Source of the DNA: DATGLE01 sp035294325
GTDB lineage: Bacteria; Chloroflexota; Ktedonobacteria; Ktedonobacterales; Ktedonobacteraceae
DNA: 29,019 nt
Assembly (NCBI GenBank): GCA_035294325.1
Contig: DATGLE010000147.1
Location: forward strand, 1 to 29,019
Reading direction: 5' to 3'
In this document: positions 7,825 to 15,789 of the stretch, piece by piece
How positions within the stretch are numbered: the first letter of the stretch is position 1
Layout: the number at the start of each line of letters is the position of its first letter
The notes under the pieces: generated by a model
Seen by the model: only the letters and a program-made list of their open reading frames with translations
Told to the model about the DNA's origin: nothing
The model's database searches: none
Program-made: the position numbers and the translations under genes

Positions 7825-9237
7825 TCATTTTCTGCGCCGCGCCATCTCCTCTTCTGTCGTGCCGCTCGTAACCAGTTCGTAGAGCAGCGCTGGCCCCTCC
7901 TTTGGTCGCAGAACACGGCCCAGGCGTTGGATATACTCGCGCCGCGTGCTGTTGCCGCTGACGATGATCGCCACGCGACAGTCCGGCACGTCGACCCCTT
8001 CATTGAGCACGCGTCCCGTGACCAGCTTGCTATAGCGGCCCGCGCGGAAACGCTCCAGGATGATACGCCGCTCTTCGGCGGGCGTCTTGTAGGTGATGCT
8101 CGGTATGCAGAACCGCCGGCTGATCTCATCGACCACGTAGTTATATTCTGAGAAGAGAATCACCATATCCCGCGCGTGCAGGTGCAGCAGGCGTTCGATC
8201 TCCGCGTATTTGGCGGGCGCGTTCATGGCGATACCGCGCGCTTCACGCCAGGCGAGCATGGCCGCACGGGCCTCGGAGTCGCGGGCACTCATGTAGATCA
8301 GTTTATGTTGGAAATCTTCGGGGCTGTTGATGACGATGCGCCGTCGCTGTAAAAAAGAGCGATAGATGCGGCGCTGCTCGGCATACCGCGCCTCGTCCTC
8401 GCTCGATAGCGCGACCTCTATGCGCTGTTCTTCATATTCCGCGAGATAGCGCCCCTCGGTCAGTTCGGCGGGCAGGCGGCGATAGACTTCCCGCCCGATC
8501 AACTCGTCAAGCTCAACATGGGCCATGTCGCTGCGCTCCGGCGTTGCGCTCAGGCCGAGGCGCAGGGGCGTAAAGGCGCTTTCGGCGATCAGGCGATAGG
8601 TTGGCGCGGGCAGGTGATGGCACTCATCGAAGATGAGCAGGCCGAAGTGGCGCAGTTCGCGCGGATAGAGGGCAGCGGAATCATAGGTAATGATGGTGAT
8701 GGGTTTGAGGTCCTTCGCGCCGCCGCCGAAGAGGCCGATATCATCCACGTTCAGAGCCAGTGCCGAGGCGAGAGCGCCGCGCCATTGCTGCAAGAGGTCG
8801 ATAGTGGGCACGACGACAAGCGTCCACAGAGCGGTTTCGTGAATAGCCATCGCGGCGACGAAGGTCTTGCCCGATCCGGTTGGCAGGACTACGACGCCGG
8901 CGCTGCCCTCAGCGAGCCAGCAGGCCAGGGCCTCTTCCTGGTATGGTCGCGGCTCCAGGGCCAGCGCGGTAGCGAAGGGCAGCGCCGGGCGTTCTTCAAA
9001 GAGGACGCTATACGGCGTCTGCTGCTCGCGCAGAGCGCGTTTGATAGCACTGAAGTGCAGCGGCTGCGTGCGCAGGAAACGATAGCGCCTGTCCTGCACC
9101 ATGCTGTCGCACAGTGTGGCAGGCAGATGTGATCCAAAGAGCCTGCTGAGCAGTTCGGGCAGCGGCAGGTGCAGCCACGCTTCCGGCGGCGTAATCACGA
9201 GGTCGCGACCTCGCAGGTCAACGGTAGTTATCGACAT
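7825..9237 (-). CDS. XPB/Rad25-like superfamily 2 DNA helicase
   Basis: 470 residues from the ATG at 9237. Walker A LPTGSGKT (118-125), DExH box FDECHH (203-208), motif III LSATP and a C-terminal helicase half with LNEGVDVPDC and motif VI YIQRLGRVLRP place it with XPB/archaeal XPB-type 3'-5' helicases. About 90 N-terminal residues before the motor could be a damage-recognition-like domain. The frame extends to 9312, but that would overlap the dprA-like gene by 71 nt. The ATG at 9237 begins exactly 4 nt after the dprA stop and is preferred despite a weak Shine-Dalgarno, implying translational coupling. Being third gene after a RecQ-PRTase and a DprA protein suggests a shared job. A general DNA-repair role is the alternative. 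No Bax1-type nuclease gene is adjacent. Confidence 0.85.
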   Translation of the reverse strand: MSITTVDLRGRDLVITPPEAWLHLPLPELLSRLFGSHLPATLCDSMVQDRRYRFLRTQPLHFSAIKRALREQQTPYSVLFEERPALPFATALALEPRPYQEEALACWLAEGSAGVVVLPTGSGKTFVAAMAIHETALWTLVVVPTIDLLQQWRGALASALALNVDDIGLFGGGAKDLKPITIITYDSAALYPRELRHFGLLIFDECHHLPAPTYRLIAESAFTPLRLGLSATPERSDMAHVELDELIGREVYRRLPAELTEGRYLAEYEEQRIEVALSSEDEARYAEQRRIYRSFLQRRRIVINSPEDFQHKLIYMSARDSEARAAMLAWREARGIAMNAPAKYAEIERLLHLHARDMVILFSEYNYVVDEISRRFCIPSITYKTPAEERRIILERFRAGRYSKLVTGRVLNEGVDVPDCRVAIIVSGNSTRREYIQRLGRVLRPKEGPALLYELVTSGTTEEEMARRRK

Positions 9238-9241
9238 AAGG

Positions 9242-10228
9242 CTATTGGATAAAGAGCGATGGTTGATAGGAGGGAGGTGACGCCTGCATCTGCTTCGCTC
9301 GCTCGCTAGCACTTACATGCAGCAATGGCATAAAAGTCCTGGTGACATCCTCCGCCGGCCAGGGCAGGGCGCGAGCGCCTTTTTCCAGCAGCAGCTTATT
9401 ACCAGGTAAAATTTCAGCCGAGCCGGCTTCGCGGACGTACAGGGGCCGGCGCTGCTTCAGAGCGCCATGCGCGCCTTCCCACGTCCCGCCTTTGCTATCC
9501 GCTTCCGCCACGATGACGATCTGTGCCAGACCTGTTACCACCATGTTGCGCTCCATTGCGCGGCTCACCAGCCAGGGAGCATCGGGATGGAACTGGCTCA
9601 ACAGGAGCACCTTGCCCGTTTCAATCTTAGGACGCAGGACGCGCATCTGCGCTCTACTCAGCTTGCGAATACCATGGGGCAAAACGACGGTTGTGTAGCC
9701 ATCAACGCCCGTCGCGCCCTCATACGCTGAGCGATCAACGCCGCGCGCGTTCCCGCTGATGACATTGGCGCCCTGTGCAGCCAAAAATTGGGCGACGGCG
9801 CTGGTGAACTCAAGGCTCTCCTCGGTGGCATTGCGCGAACCAATAATGGCGATAGTCGTGCGCTTGAGAATTTCCAGATCGCCCAGCGCAAAGAGCAATG
9901 GCGGAATACGGTTGATATCGAGAGCGGCTTTCAATAAAGCTGGATACTCGTCGTCAAGCACCGTAATCAAGCGTACCTGATCGTGCTCTAATTGCTCGGC
10001 GAGAAATGATTGGCTCGGCAGCTTTTCCTTCGCCCGCTCAAGCTTCTGCACGATATCGGTTTTCAGGTGACAGGTAGCAATCCACTCATGGGGATCAGCC
10101 GCGAAGAAATCTTCCAGTTTCCGACCTCCCTGCTTGCACCAGAGTGCCACTATAGCGTTGACAATGCGTAACGATAGGCCGCTCTCGAATACTAGCAGGA
10201 GCCAGCAAGCTTGCTCCCGTAAATCCAT
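9242..10228 (-). CDS. DprA-family nucleotide/DNA-binding protein, PsyrA-like antitoxin candidate
   Basis: 328 residues with the DprA Rossmann-like core: IAIIGSRNAT (126-135), ISGNARGVDRSAYEGA (157-172), VVLPHGI, LLSQFHPDAP (209-218), RAMERNMVVTGLA and an AEADSKGGTWEGA segment equivalent to the VEA..SGT motif. The N-terminal 100 residues look like a helical SAM-like region; there is no clear C-terminal winged helix. ATG 10228 has a strong AGGAGG with 5-nt spacing. The gene starts 23 nt after the RecQ-phosphoribosyltransferase gene and is followed 4 nt later by the XPB-like helicase. In PsyrTA (established knowledge) a DprA-type protein is the antitoxin of a RecQ-PRTase toxin, and this pair matches that. 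A classical competence DprA is the alternative, but the neighbour argues against it. Confidence 0.85.
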   Translation of the reverse strand: MDLREQACWLLLVFESGLSLRIVNAIVALWCKQGGRKLEDFFAADPHEWIATCHLKTDIVQKLERAKEKLPSQSFLAEQLEHDQVRLITVLDDEYPALLKAALDINRIPPLLFALGDLEILKRTTIAIIGSRNATEESLEFTSAVAQFLAAQGANVISGNARGVDRSAYEGATGVDGYTTVVLPHGIRKLSRAQMRVLRPKIETGKVLLLSQFHPDAPWLVSRAMERNMVVTGLAQIVIVAEADSKGGTWEGAHGALKQRRPLYVREAGSAEILPGNKLLLEKGARALPWPAEDVTRTFMPLLHVSASERAKQMQASPPSYQPSLFIQ

Positions 10229-10251
10229 AACGCCCTCCTGTTCACCAGACT

Positions 10252-12303
10252 TTATTGGTCGTCTGAATGCTGCGTCTTTGTGATTGTAAAAGGATAGACG
10301 GCAAGCGCTCCAGCTTTCATTAATGTCTGTCCAACTTCACGCAGCATATAACCTGAATCATAGATGTCGTCGATCAACAGTACCGTGCGCCCCACCACCC
10401 ACGCGGGAAACGATACTGAGAAGGCGCCCTTGACGTTATCAATCTTCTGCCAGTGATTCGTACCGTATTTTTGTTCGCGTGTCGCTCGTATTTTCGTTAT
10501 CACAGGCAAATATTCTATCGTCAGGGCTGCCGCCACCTGCCGCGCGAAATCTTCCACCAGCGTCCCGCTGATGGTTGGCGGCACACTAACTATAGCATCA
10601 ATCTTCTCAATTGGGTAGCGTGTACGTATGACTTCGATAGCACGCACCACCAACCACGAAGCGAACGGCCCGGCTCCTTCGTACTTGCTACCACGGATCA
10701 GCCTCCCAATACGCGTCGTTCCATGATAAGAAAGCGACCAGCCCGCCTCATGTACCACAGTCTTCCCGACACAGCGCTTCTCGATACGTGGCAGCCACTC
10801 CTCCTCAAGAAAATGGGCTACTCTTGCCTGCATTCTTTCTGAAAGCTCTAAAACTGGAAAATTACCCGGCTGGCAATATCCACAGATTCCACAACGATAG
10901 CCAGGTTGATCGCCGAGGTATGTCGTGAGATATTCCATGAAACATCCCTGGCATAAAGCATAGTTCTCCATATCGCGCAGTTCGCGGAGTTTCTGACCAC
11001 GCACAGCATCATAATTGGAAAAATCTATCTGGCCGCCGCGACCAGTAGATGTATAGCAACGATTCCTGCCGTCACGTTCGGCGAAGTCCTGATCTTCCAG
11101 GTCTGCCAGAATGGTGCGTATGGCCGTCTGAGCATAGCCGGTTATGCGCATCAAATCGCTTTCACGCAATCCCTCTGAATTTGATCTGAGTAGAGAAAGT
11201 ACCTTCTCATAGCATTTACTTTCAGGCTTCGCATTGCTAATAAAATGCTCCTGTATCTTCAGATCGTCAGGATTATACAGCAGGATACACCGCGCAATCT
11301 CGCCGTCACGCCCGGCGCGCCCCATCTCCTGATAGTAGTGAATCGGCGAAGGTGGAATATGATAGTGAATAATAAAACGCAGATCGCGTTTATCAATGCC
11401 CATGCCGAGCGCATTGGTTGAACACACGACTTTATAGCGGTTCGCCATCAAATTCCGCTCGATCTCCTGCCGCATCTCATCGTCGCGACCCGCATGATAA
11501 TACTCGGCAGCGTGCCCCAGGGAAGAGAGAAACGCGGCGATAGTCTCGGCGTCTCGCTGCGTGGCTGTATAGATAATCCCTGTGCCGGGAAGGGAAGGGA
11601 GCAATCCGCTTAGATAGGCAAGCTTTTCCTCGTCGCCACTCAGTGGCACAACGTTCAATTGGAGATTTGGGCGCAGCATAGTACCCCGTATTACCTGGAC
11701 ACCAACACCCATTTGCTGAAGAATGTCTTCTTCAACCCGCTGGTTGGCGGTTGCAGTCAAAGCCAGTACAGGCGTATGGCGGGGAAGAGCGCTCAGCAAC
11801 CGCACGATACGGCGATAGTCCGGGCGGAAGTCATGGCCCCAGGCCGAAATGCAATGAGCCTCGTCTATAACAACCATACTGATGCGCATACGAATGATAC
11901 TGGCACGCCAATCTAGATTCCCCAGGCGCTCAGGAGCGATAAAGAGCAGCTTCAACTCGCCCGCGATGGCCCTCTCCAGTGTCGCCTGATTCTCTTCCCT
12001 GCTGAAATCCGAACTGACTATGGCGGAGGGTATGGCGTAAATGCTGTTGCAGCGCTGGCATTGATCGCGCATCAGAGCTTTCAATGGCGAAAAAACGATA
12101 GTGAGATGAGGATAATAGAGGCTCGCCATCTGGTAACAGAGGGACTTGCCCCATCCTGTGCGCTGAATGACGAGCAGGCGCCTGCCCTGCGCAAGTCGCT
12201 CGATGATGGTGTGCTGCCCCTGATGAAAACCAGTGGTGATGTGAAAACGCTCTGCTAATAGCTTTTCCGCTGGATAACCCTGCCACGTAAAACTTGTTAC
12301 CAT
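10252..12303 (-). CDS. RecQ-family helicase fused to ComF-type phosphoribosyltransferase, PsyrT-like toxin candidate
   Basis: 683 residues from ATG 12303, chosen because GGAG lies 8 nt upstream; the frame continues to 12363 without a better site. RecQ core: Walker A RTGWGKS (48-54, Trp where RecQ usually has Gly), DEAH (147-150), LALTATA, and QEMGRAGRDG (325-334). A winged-helix-like segment follows, then a cysteine cluster (Cys451, 454, 471, 474, 477) resembling the RecQ zinc site. No HRDC is seen. The last 150 residues are a type I phosphoribosyltransferase with the PRPP loop VLLIDDIYDSG (641-651) and a ComFC-like NVKGAFSV. RecQ plus PRTase next to a DprA-family gene is the documented layout of PsyrTA, a toxin-antitoxin pair with anti-phage activity. 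Function here is inferred from architecture. Confidence 0.9.
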   Translation of the reverse strand: MVTSFTWQGYPAEKLLAERFHITTGFHQGQHTIIERLAQGRRLLVIQRTGWGKSLCYQMASLYYPHLTIVFSPLKALMRDQCQRCNSIYAIPSAIVSSDFSREENQATLERAIAGELKLLFIAPERLGNLDWRASIIRMRISMVVIDEAHCISAWGHDFRPDYRRIVRLLSALPRHTPVLALTATANQRVEEDILQQMGVGVQVIRGTMLRPNLQLNVVPLSGDEEKLAYLSGLLPSLPGTGIIYTATQRDAETIAAFLSSLGHAAEYYHAGRDDEMRQEIERNLMANRYKVVCSTNALGMGIDKRDLRFIIHYHIPPSPIHYYQEMGRAGRDGEIARCILLYNPDDLKIQEHFISNAKPESKCYEKVLSLLRSNSEGLRESDLMRITGYAQTAIRTILADLEDQDFAERDGRNRCYTSTGRGGQIDFSNYDAVRGQKLRELRDMENYALCQGCFMEYLTTYLGDQPGYRCGICGYCQPGNFPVLELSERMQARVAHFLEEEWLPRIEKRCVGKTVVHEAGWSLSYHGTTRIGRLIRGSKYEGAGPFASWLVVRAIEVIRTRYPIEKIDAIVSVPPTISGTLVEDFARQVAAALTIEYLPVITKIRATREQKYGTNHWQKIDNVKGAFSVSFPAWVVGRTVLLIDDIYDSGYMLREVGQTLMKAGALAVYPFTITKTQHSDDQ

Positions 12304-12399
12304 TTTCCTCGCTCCAAACATCATCTCTATTATGTAAAGTGAGAAGCTATAAATCACCCGCAATTGGGCGATATGCAGTATAACTCGGCTTGCGACGAA

Positions 12400-12413
12400 A
12401 TATATTAATATAT
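12400..12413. promoter_or_regulatory. 14-bp AT palindrome upstream of the RecQ-PRTase gene
   Basis: ATATATTAATATAT is a perfect palindrome about 100 bases upstream of the PsyrT-like start. A minus-strand TATACT lies between it and the gene. It could be an operator or simply AT-rich promoter DNA. Confidence 0.3.
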
Positions 12414-12511
12414 CATTAAGAAACAGAGCTCCCAGAACAGATCAATAAATCACTGCAACTCGCTTTAGTTGCGTCAGCACGAATAACTCTGCCGCCAGTA
12501 AACTATAAAAG

Positions 12512-12523
12512 GATACCGGTATC
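12512..12523. promoter_or_regulatory. 12-bp palindrome in divergent intergenic region
   Basis: GATACCGGTATC is a perfect 12-bp palindrome in the 385-base gap between the divergent RecQ-PRTase gene and the gene starting at 12689. It is a candidate operator with no known regulator. Confidence 0.3.
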
Positions 12524-12590
12524 ATCAAATAAGATGGCTTTCTGATGCTAACATCTACATAAAAATACTTAGCTATTTTTGGTTACACGC

Positions 12591-12620
12591 TGGACATATT
12601 CGAGCAGCGCTCTGTAAAAT
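12591..12620 (+). promoter_or_regulatory. Putative sigma-70 promoter for the 12689 gene
   Basis: TGGACA (12591-12596; 5 of 6 to consensus) and TAAAAT (12615-12620) are separated by 18 nt. The predicted start of transcription near 12627 gives a leader of about 60 nt before the GTG at 12689. It would exclude the upstream ATG at 12623 as start codon. Confidence 0.5.
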
Positions 12621-12688
12621 TTATGATGTGCCTCTATGCTCCATTCCATCCGCACGTAGTTCGTGGTTACGTTATTTCAGGAAATAAT

Positions 12689-13246
12689 GTGAGTAAAGAT
12701 AGAATCGATGCCAGTATCGGGCTTGTCTTCAGCTTGAGATTATTGCAGCGCTACCGGAGCAATGGCGTTCTTCAGGCGAAGATTCATCATGTGCCCGGGG
12801 TTCGGGGGCACTGCATGGCCTACGTGCAACTCGCTCAGGGCGTGGTCGCCACCTGCTATATCGAAGACGAGCGCGGGCAGCGCCAGCAGGTATCAGTCGA
12901 TTTGCTGTGTCGCGTCGATACTGATCGGGGGCCTTTTGAATGGACCTTCCAGCCACTGACCATAGCGCAGGCATCTCCTGCTCCAGAGGCACAATCAGCT
13001 AATAGTGTAACTCCCGGCGCGGAACTGCCGGACTCTCTCGTTCTGAAGGTGATCGCTCCGCTCCCCTGGGAGCGGCTTGGCAACTGGACAGTGGGGCAGA
13101 AGCAGATGCTCTACAGCGTCTGGCGCATGATTGACGGAAGGCGCACGGTTCAGGAGATCAAAGCAGGTGTCTCCCTTCCGCCACAGGTTGTCAATGAAGC
13201 CCTGCAAATCCTGCTCTCATTCCATATTGCCGATATCTCTTCATAG
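12689..13246 (+). CDS. Protein of unknown function with C-terminal winged-helix-like segment
   Basis: 185 residues from GTG 12689, chosen because AGGA lies 6-7 nt upstream and a promoter fits between 12591 and 12620; an in-frame ATG at 12623 would add 22 unlikely residues. I do not recognise a family. The first 85 residues contain beta-like stretches (GHCMAYVQLAQGVVATCYIE, then QQVSVDLLCRV). After a linker, the last 60 residues (WTVGQKQMLYSVWRMIDGRRTVQEIKAGVSLP) look like a winged helix of the kind that often ends bacterial sensor or gliding proteins. It is 20 nt upstream of the membrane protein at 13267 and surely co-transcribed. The pair may form a small signalling unit (inference). Confidence 0.6.
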   Translation: MSKDRIDASIGLVFSLRLLQRYRSNGVLQAKIHHVPGVRGHCMAYVQLAQGVVATCYIEDERGQRQQVSVDLLCRVDTDRGPFEWTFQPLTIAQASPAPEAQSANSVTPGAELPDSLVLKVIAPLPWERLGNWTVGQKQMLYSVWRMIDGRRTVQEIKAGVSLPPQVVNEALQILLSFHIADISS

Positions 13247-13266
13247 TTTACAGGAGGATCCCTATT

Positions 13267-14346
13267 ATGAGCAACTTCATCACCGGCAATTCAGAGGCTC
13301 CGTGGACTCCTACCGAAGTGGTTGAGCAGGAATCTGAGCAGCGGGAGGGCAGCCTGGTCCGCTGGTGGTATAGCTGGACCACGCCTGAACGCCCGCCCAT
13401 CAACGCAAGCTTCGTCAGGCGCGAGGCGGATCGCAGAGCGCGCCTGTTGAGCGTGGTAGCCTTTTTCTTTCTGGTCACGATGGTTCTTTTCTTTCCTGCC
13501 TCTCTCTTCATGCCTGCGATTACGCCCATGGCCGTCGTCTTCGCCTCGCTGGCGACTTTCATCGCCCTGTTTGTCAACCGGGCCGGCAAAACGACGCTCG
13601 CGGGCCTCATCATGGTGATCGGCGCGGAGATTGCTCTGACCTCGGCTATTCTGGCGATGCGCCCTTTTCTTTCGGTTGACGTGCAGCTCTACGATCTCTA
13701 CGTTATCATCATTCTGCTCGCGGTCACGCTGCTGCCGGCGCGCTACATCTTTCTCTTCGCCCTGGCGCATTCTGCTTTCATTGGCGTAGATATGTACGTT
13801 CATCCTCACACGCTGGCGCTGGCGCAGGATCTCCAGACGCAGTTCATCCCCGCCATCGTGCGTCCCATCGGCCTGCAAATCATGGTTGCCAGTGTTGCCT
13901 ATATCTGGGTGCGCAGCGCTACGCGGGCTATTGAGCGTGCCAACCGGGCTGAGATGGTTGCGGCGCTGGAACATACCATCGCCGAGCAGCGGGCCTTTAT
14001 TGAGCGCGAGAAGCAGGAACTGGAAGAGAGCATCCAGCAGCTTATCCGCGCGCACGTCGATGCCGCCAACGGCCAGCTCACGGGCCGCGTTGCCTATCCT
14101 CCGGCGAAGGCGCTCTGGCCCCTGGTCGGCGCGATGAACTCGCTCTGGGTGCGCTTACAGAGGACTCAGCAGCTTGAAGGGGAGTTGCAGCAATTGCACC
14201 AGGCCATTGCCTACTATATCCAGCTTATTCAGAAAAACAGCGTATTGGGCCAGACAACGCTTCCGCTGGTGCGCACCGGAACCAGCCTGGATCAGCTTAT
14301 GCTGGCGATGAAGACGCTCTATAGTCCTTCGCGCCAGCAGGAATAA
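13267..14346 (+). CDS. Six-helix membrane protein with HAMP-like and coiled-coil C-terminus
   Basis: 359 residues. After a charged N-terminus of about 58 residues there are six predicted transmembrane helices between about 60 and 220 (for example LLSVVAFFFLVTMVLFF, LYVIIILLAVTLL and IGLQIMVASVAYIWV). Then comes a long coiled coil (ERANRAEMVAALEHTIAEQ) and a segment similar to a HAMP domain: NGQLTGRVAYPP followed by LVGAMNSLWVRLQR. A second helical stretch follows, but no kinase, cyclase or methyl-accepting domain. It therefore resembles a membrane sensor whose output module is absent or supplied by another protein, perhaps the gene 20 nt upstream. The ATG has a good AGGAGG with 8-nt spacing. 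Confidence 0.75.
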   Translation: MSNFITGNSEAPWTPTEVVEQESEQREGSLVRWWYSWTTPERPPINASFVRREADRRARLLSVVAFFFLVTMVLFFPASLFMPAITPMAVVFASLATFIALFVNRAGKTTLAGLIMVIGAEIALTSAILAMRPFLSVDVQLYDLYVIIILLAVTLLPARYIFLFALAHSAFIGVDMYVHPHTLALAQDLQTQFIPAIVRPIGLQIMVASVAYIWVRSATRAIERANRAEMVAALEHTIAEQRAFIEREKQELEESIQQLIRAHVDAANGQLTGRVAYPPAKALWPLVGAMNSLWVRLQRTQQLEGELQQLHQAIAYYIQLIQKNSVLGQTTLPLVRTGTSLDQLMLAMKTLYSPSRQQE

Positions 14347-14350
14347 TGAG

Positions 14351-14413
14351 GTAGATAGATGGATCAGGGCATCGACCGGCCCTGTCGGTCGATGCCCTGA
14401 TCCATCTATCTAC
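14351..14413. terminator. 28-bp perfect hairpin between convergent genes
   Basis: Arms 14351-14378 and 14386-14413 are exact reverse complements around a 7-nt loop. The left arm starts 4 nt after the stop of the membrane-protein gene; the right arm includes the meaB stop codon (14410-14412). It probably terminates both convergent transcripts, although there is no clear U-tract. Confidence 0.85.
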
Positions 14414-15357
14414 TTTAAACCTATGCGCGCCTCCAGTTCCCTTGCCACACTGTAGGGATCGCGCTCGCGCTTCGTAATATCCTCCACCAGCCTGTTCCAC
14501 TCCTCCTCATCCACAGCGGAGCGCAGTGCGTTCTGTACGGCCTGCACAATCAAGGTCTGTAGCTCGCTGCGTACCTGGCGCTGCGCACGCTGCTCCAGCA
14601 TGCCGCTCTCTATCAGATACTCGCGGTGCCGTTGTATGGCGTCGGCAAGCTCAGGAATGCCCTGCTCTTTGATCGCGGAGGTCTTCAAGATGGGGATGCG
14701 CCAGGATGCCTTGCGCCGGTTGGGATCGAGGCTCAGCAGCATCGCCAGCTCCGCCACGGTCTGATTCGCGCCGGGCTTATCCATCTTGCTGACGACGAAG
14801 ATATCCGCGATCTCCATAATGCCAGCCTTGATCGCCTGCACATCATCGCCCATGCCCGGCGCGACGACCACCAGCACCGTCTGAGCGGTGCGCATCACCT
14901 CGACCTCGGCCTGGCCGGTCCCCACCGTCTCAATAATGATAGGATCGTAGCCGGCGGCATCCATCGCGCGCACGACATCGCGCGTCGAGGAGGCCAGGCC
15001 GCCCAGGCTGCCGCGACTCGCCATGCTGCGAATAAAGACGTTGGGGTCGCCAGCCAGTTCCATCATGCGGATGCGATCACCGAGGAGCGCGCCGCCAGAG
15101 AAAGGGCTGGTTGGATCTACGGCTACCACGCCTACTTTACGCCCGCGATTGCGCAGTTCGCGCACCAGGCGCGTGACGAGTGTGCTCTTGCCCGCGCCCG
15201 GCGCACCCGTCACGCCGACGATATGAGCGTGGCCGGCGTGTTGATGCAGTTCGGCCAGCCATTTACGAGCCAGGGGGGTATCATTCTCAATCAGTGTCAC
15301 CATGCGCGCCAGGGCGCGGCGGTCTCCATTAAGAAGACGTTCAACAATATTCTGCAA
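14410..15357 (-). CDS. meaB: MeaB/ArgK-type GTPase, methylmalonyl-CoA mutase chaperone
   Basis: 315 residues, the normal size. G3E GTPase that protects and loads adenosylcobalamin-dependent acyl-CoA mutases. P-loop GAPGAGKST (residues 53-61), the DPTSPFSGGALLGDRIRM signature, ETVGTGQAEVEVM, and SKMDKPGA as the base-recognition motif are all present. The start is a TTG at 15357 with AAGGTG upstream overlapping the preceding stop codon. This keeps the conserved N-terminal LLNGDRRALARMV segment, which a later ATG would delete. It is 9 nt downstream of the B12-binding subunit gene, a standard pairing. The large catalytic mutase subunit is not in this window. Confidence 0.95.
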   Translation of the reverse strand: MQNIVERLLNGDRRALARMVTLIENDTPLARKWLAELHQHAGHAHIVGVTGAPGAGKSTLVTRLVRELRNRGRKVGVVAVDPTSPFSGGALLGDRIRMMELAGDPNVFIRSMASRGSLGGLASSTRDVVRAMDAAGYDPIIIETVGTGQAEVEVMRTAQTVLVVVAPGMGDDVQAIKAGIMEIADIFVVSKMDKPGANQTVAELAMLLSLDPNRRKASWRIPILKTSAIKEQGIPELADAIQRHREYLIESGMLEQRAQRQVRSELQTLIVQAVQNALRSAVDEEEWNRLVEDITKRERDPYSVARELEARIGLK

Positions 15358-15366
15358 GGCCGCACC

Positions 15367-15789
15367 TTATACTTCTGCGGCAAGGCGATCAGCCCGCACA
15401 TTCTCACGCACAAATTTGATAATCTCATCGGTAGGGGTGCCGGGACCGAAGCAGCCCTTGATCCCCATTGCCTTGATCGCCGGTATATCCTCGTCGGGCA
15501 GAATGCCGCCGGCGGCCACGAGCACATCATCCACGCCATTCTGCTCCAGCAGTTCCATAATGCGTGGGAAAAGCGCCATATGCGCCCCCGAAAGAATGCT
15601 CAGGAGAATCGCATCCACATCCTCCTGAATTGCGGCCTCGACGATCATCTCCGGCGTCTGCCGAATGCCGGTATATATCACTTCCATGCCGGCATCACGC
15701 AGCGCGCGCGCGATGACCTTCGCGCCGCGATCATGTCCATCCAGTCCCGGTTTCGCGACCAGGACACGGATCGGGCGAGTATCAGCCAT
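15367..15789 (-). CDS. B12-binding (C-terminal) subunit of acyl-CoA mutase
   Basis: 140 residues, the length of a free-standing cobalamin-binding subunit of methylmalonyl-CoA-type mutase. DGHDRG supplies the lower axial histidine (DxHxxG motif), followed by LLSILSGAH and GGILPDED, which line the cobalamin tail pocket. The frame is open to 15891, but ATG 15789 has AAAGGAG upstream and gives the conserved start (RVLVAKPGLDGHD). It overlaps the end of the methyltransferase gene by 8 nt and is followed by meaB, so the three genes are translationally linked. Methylmalonyl-, isobutyryl- or ethylmalonyl-CoA specificity cannot be told from this subunit alone. Confidence 0.93.
   Translation of the reverse strand: MADTRPIRVLVAKPGLDGHDRGAKVIARALRDAGMEVIYTGIRQTPEMIVEAAIQEDVDAILLSILSGAHMALFPRIMELLEQNGVDDVLVAAGGILPDEDIPAIKAMGIKGCFGPGTPTDEIIKFVRENVRADRLAAEV

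Noticed and set aside
8518..9132. 204-codon plus-strand frame
   Set aside because: Antisense to the XPB-like helicase core, whose motifs are unambiguous.
9242..10228. Classical competence dprA
   Set aside because: Not excluded, but the immediate RecQ-PRTase neighbour and the tight operon fit a PsyrA-type role better.
15361..15789. Cobalamin riboswitch near the B12-dependent genes
   Set aside because: The genes overlap or nearly touch, leaving no room for one, and no B12-box-like sequence was seen upstream of the operon.
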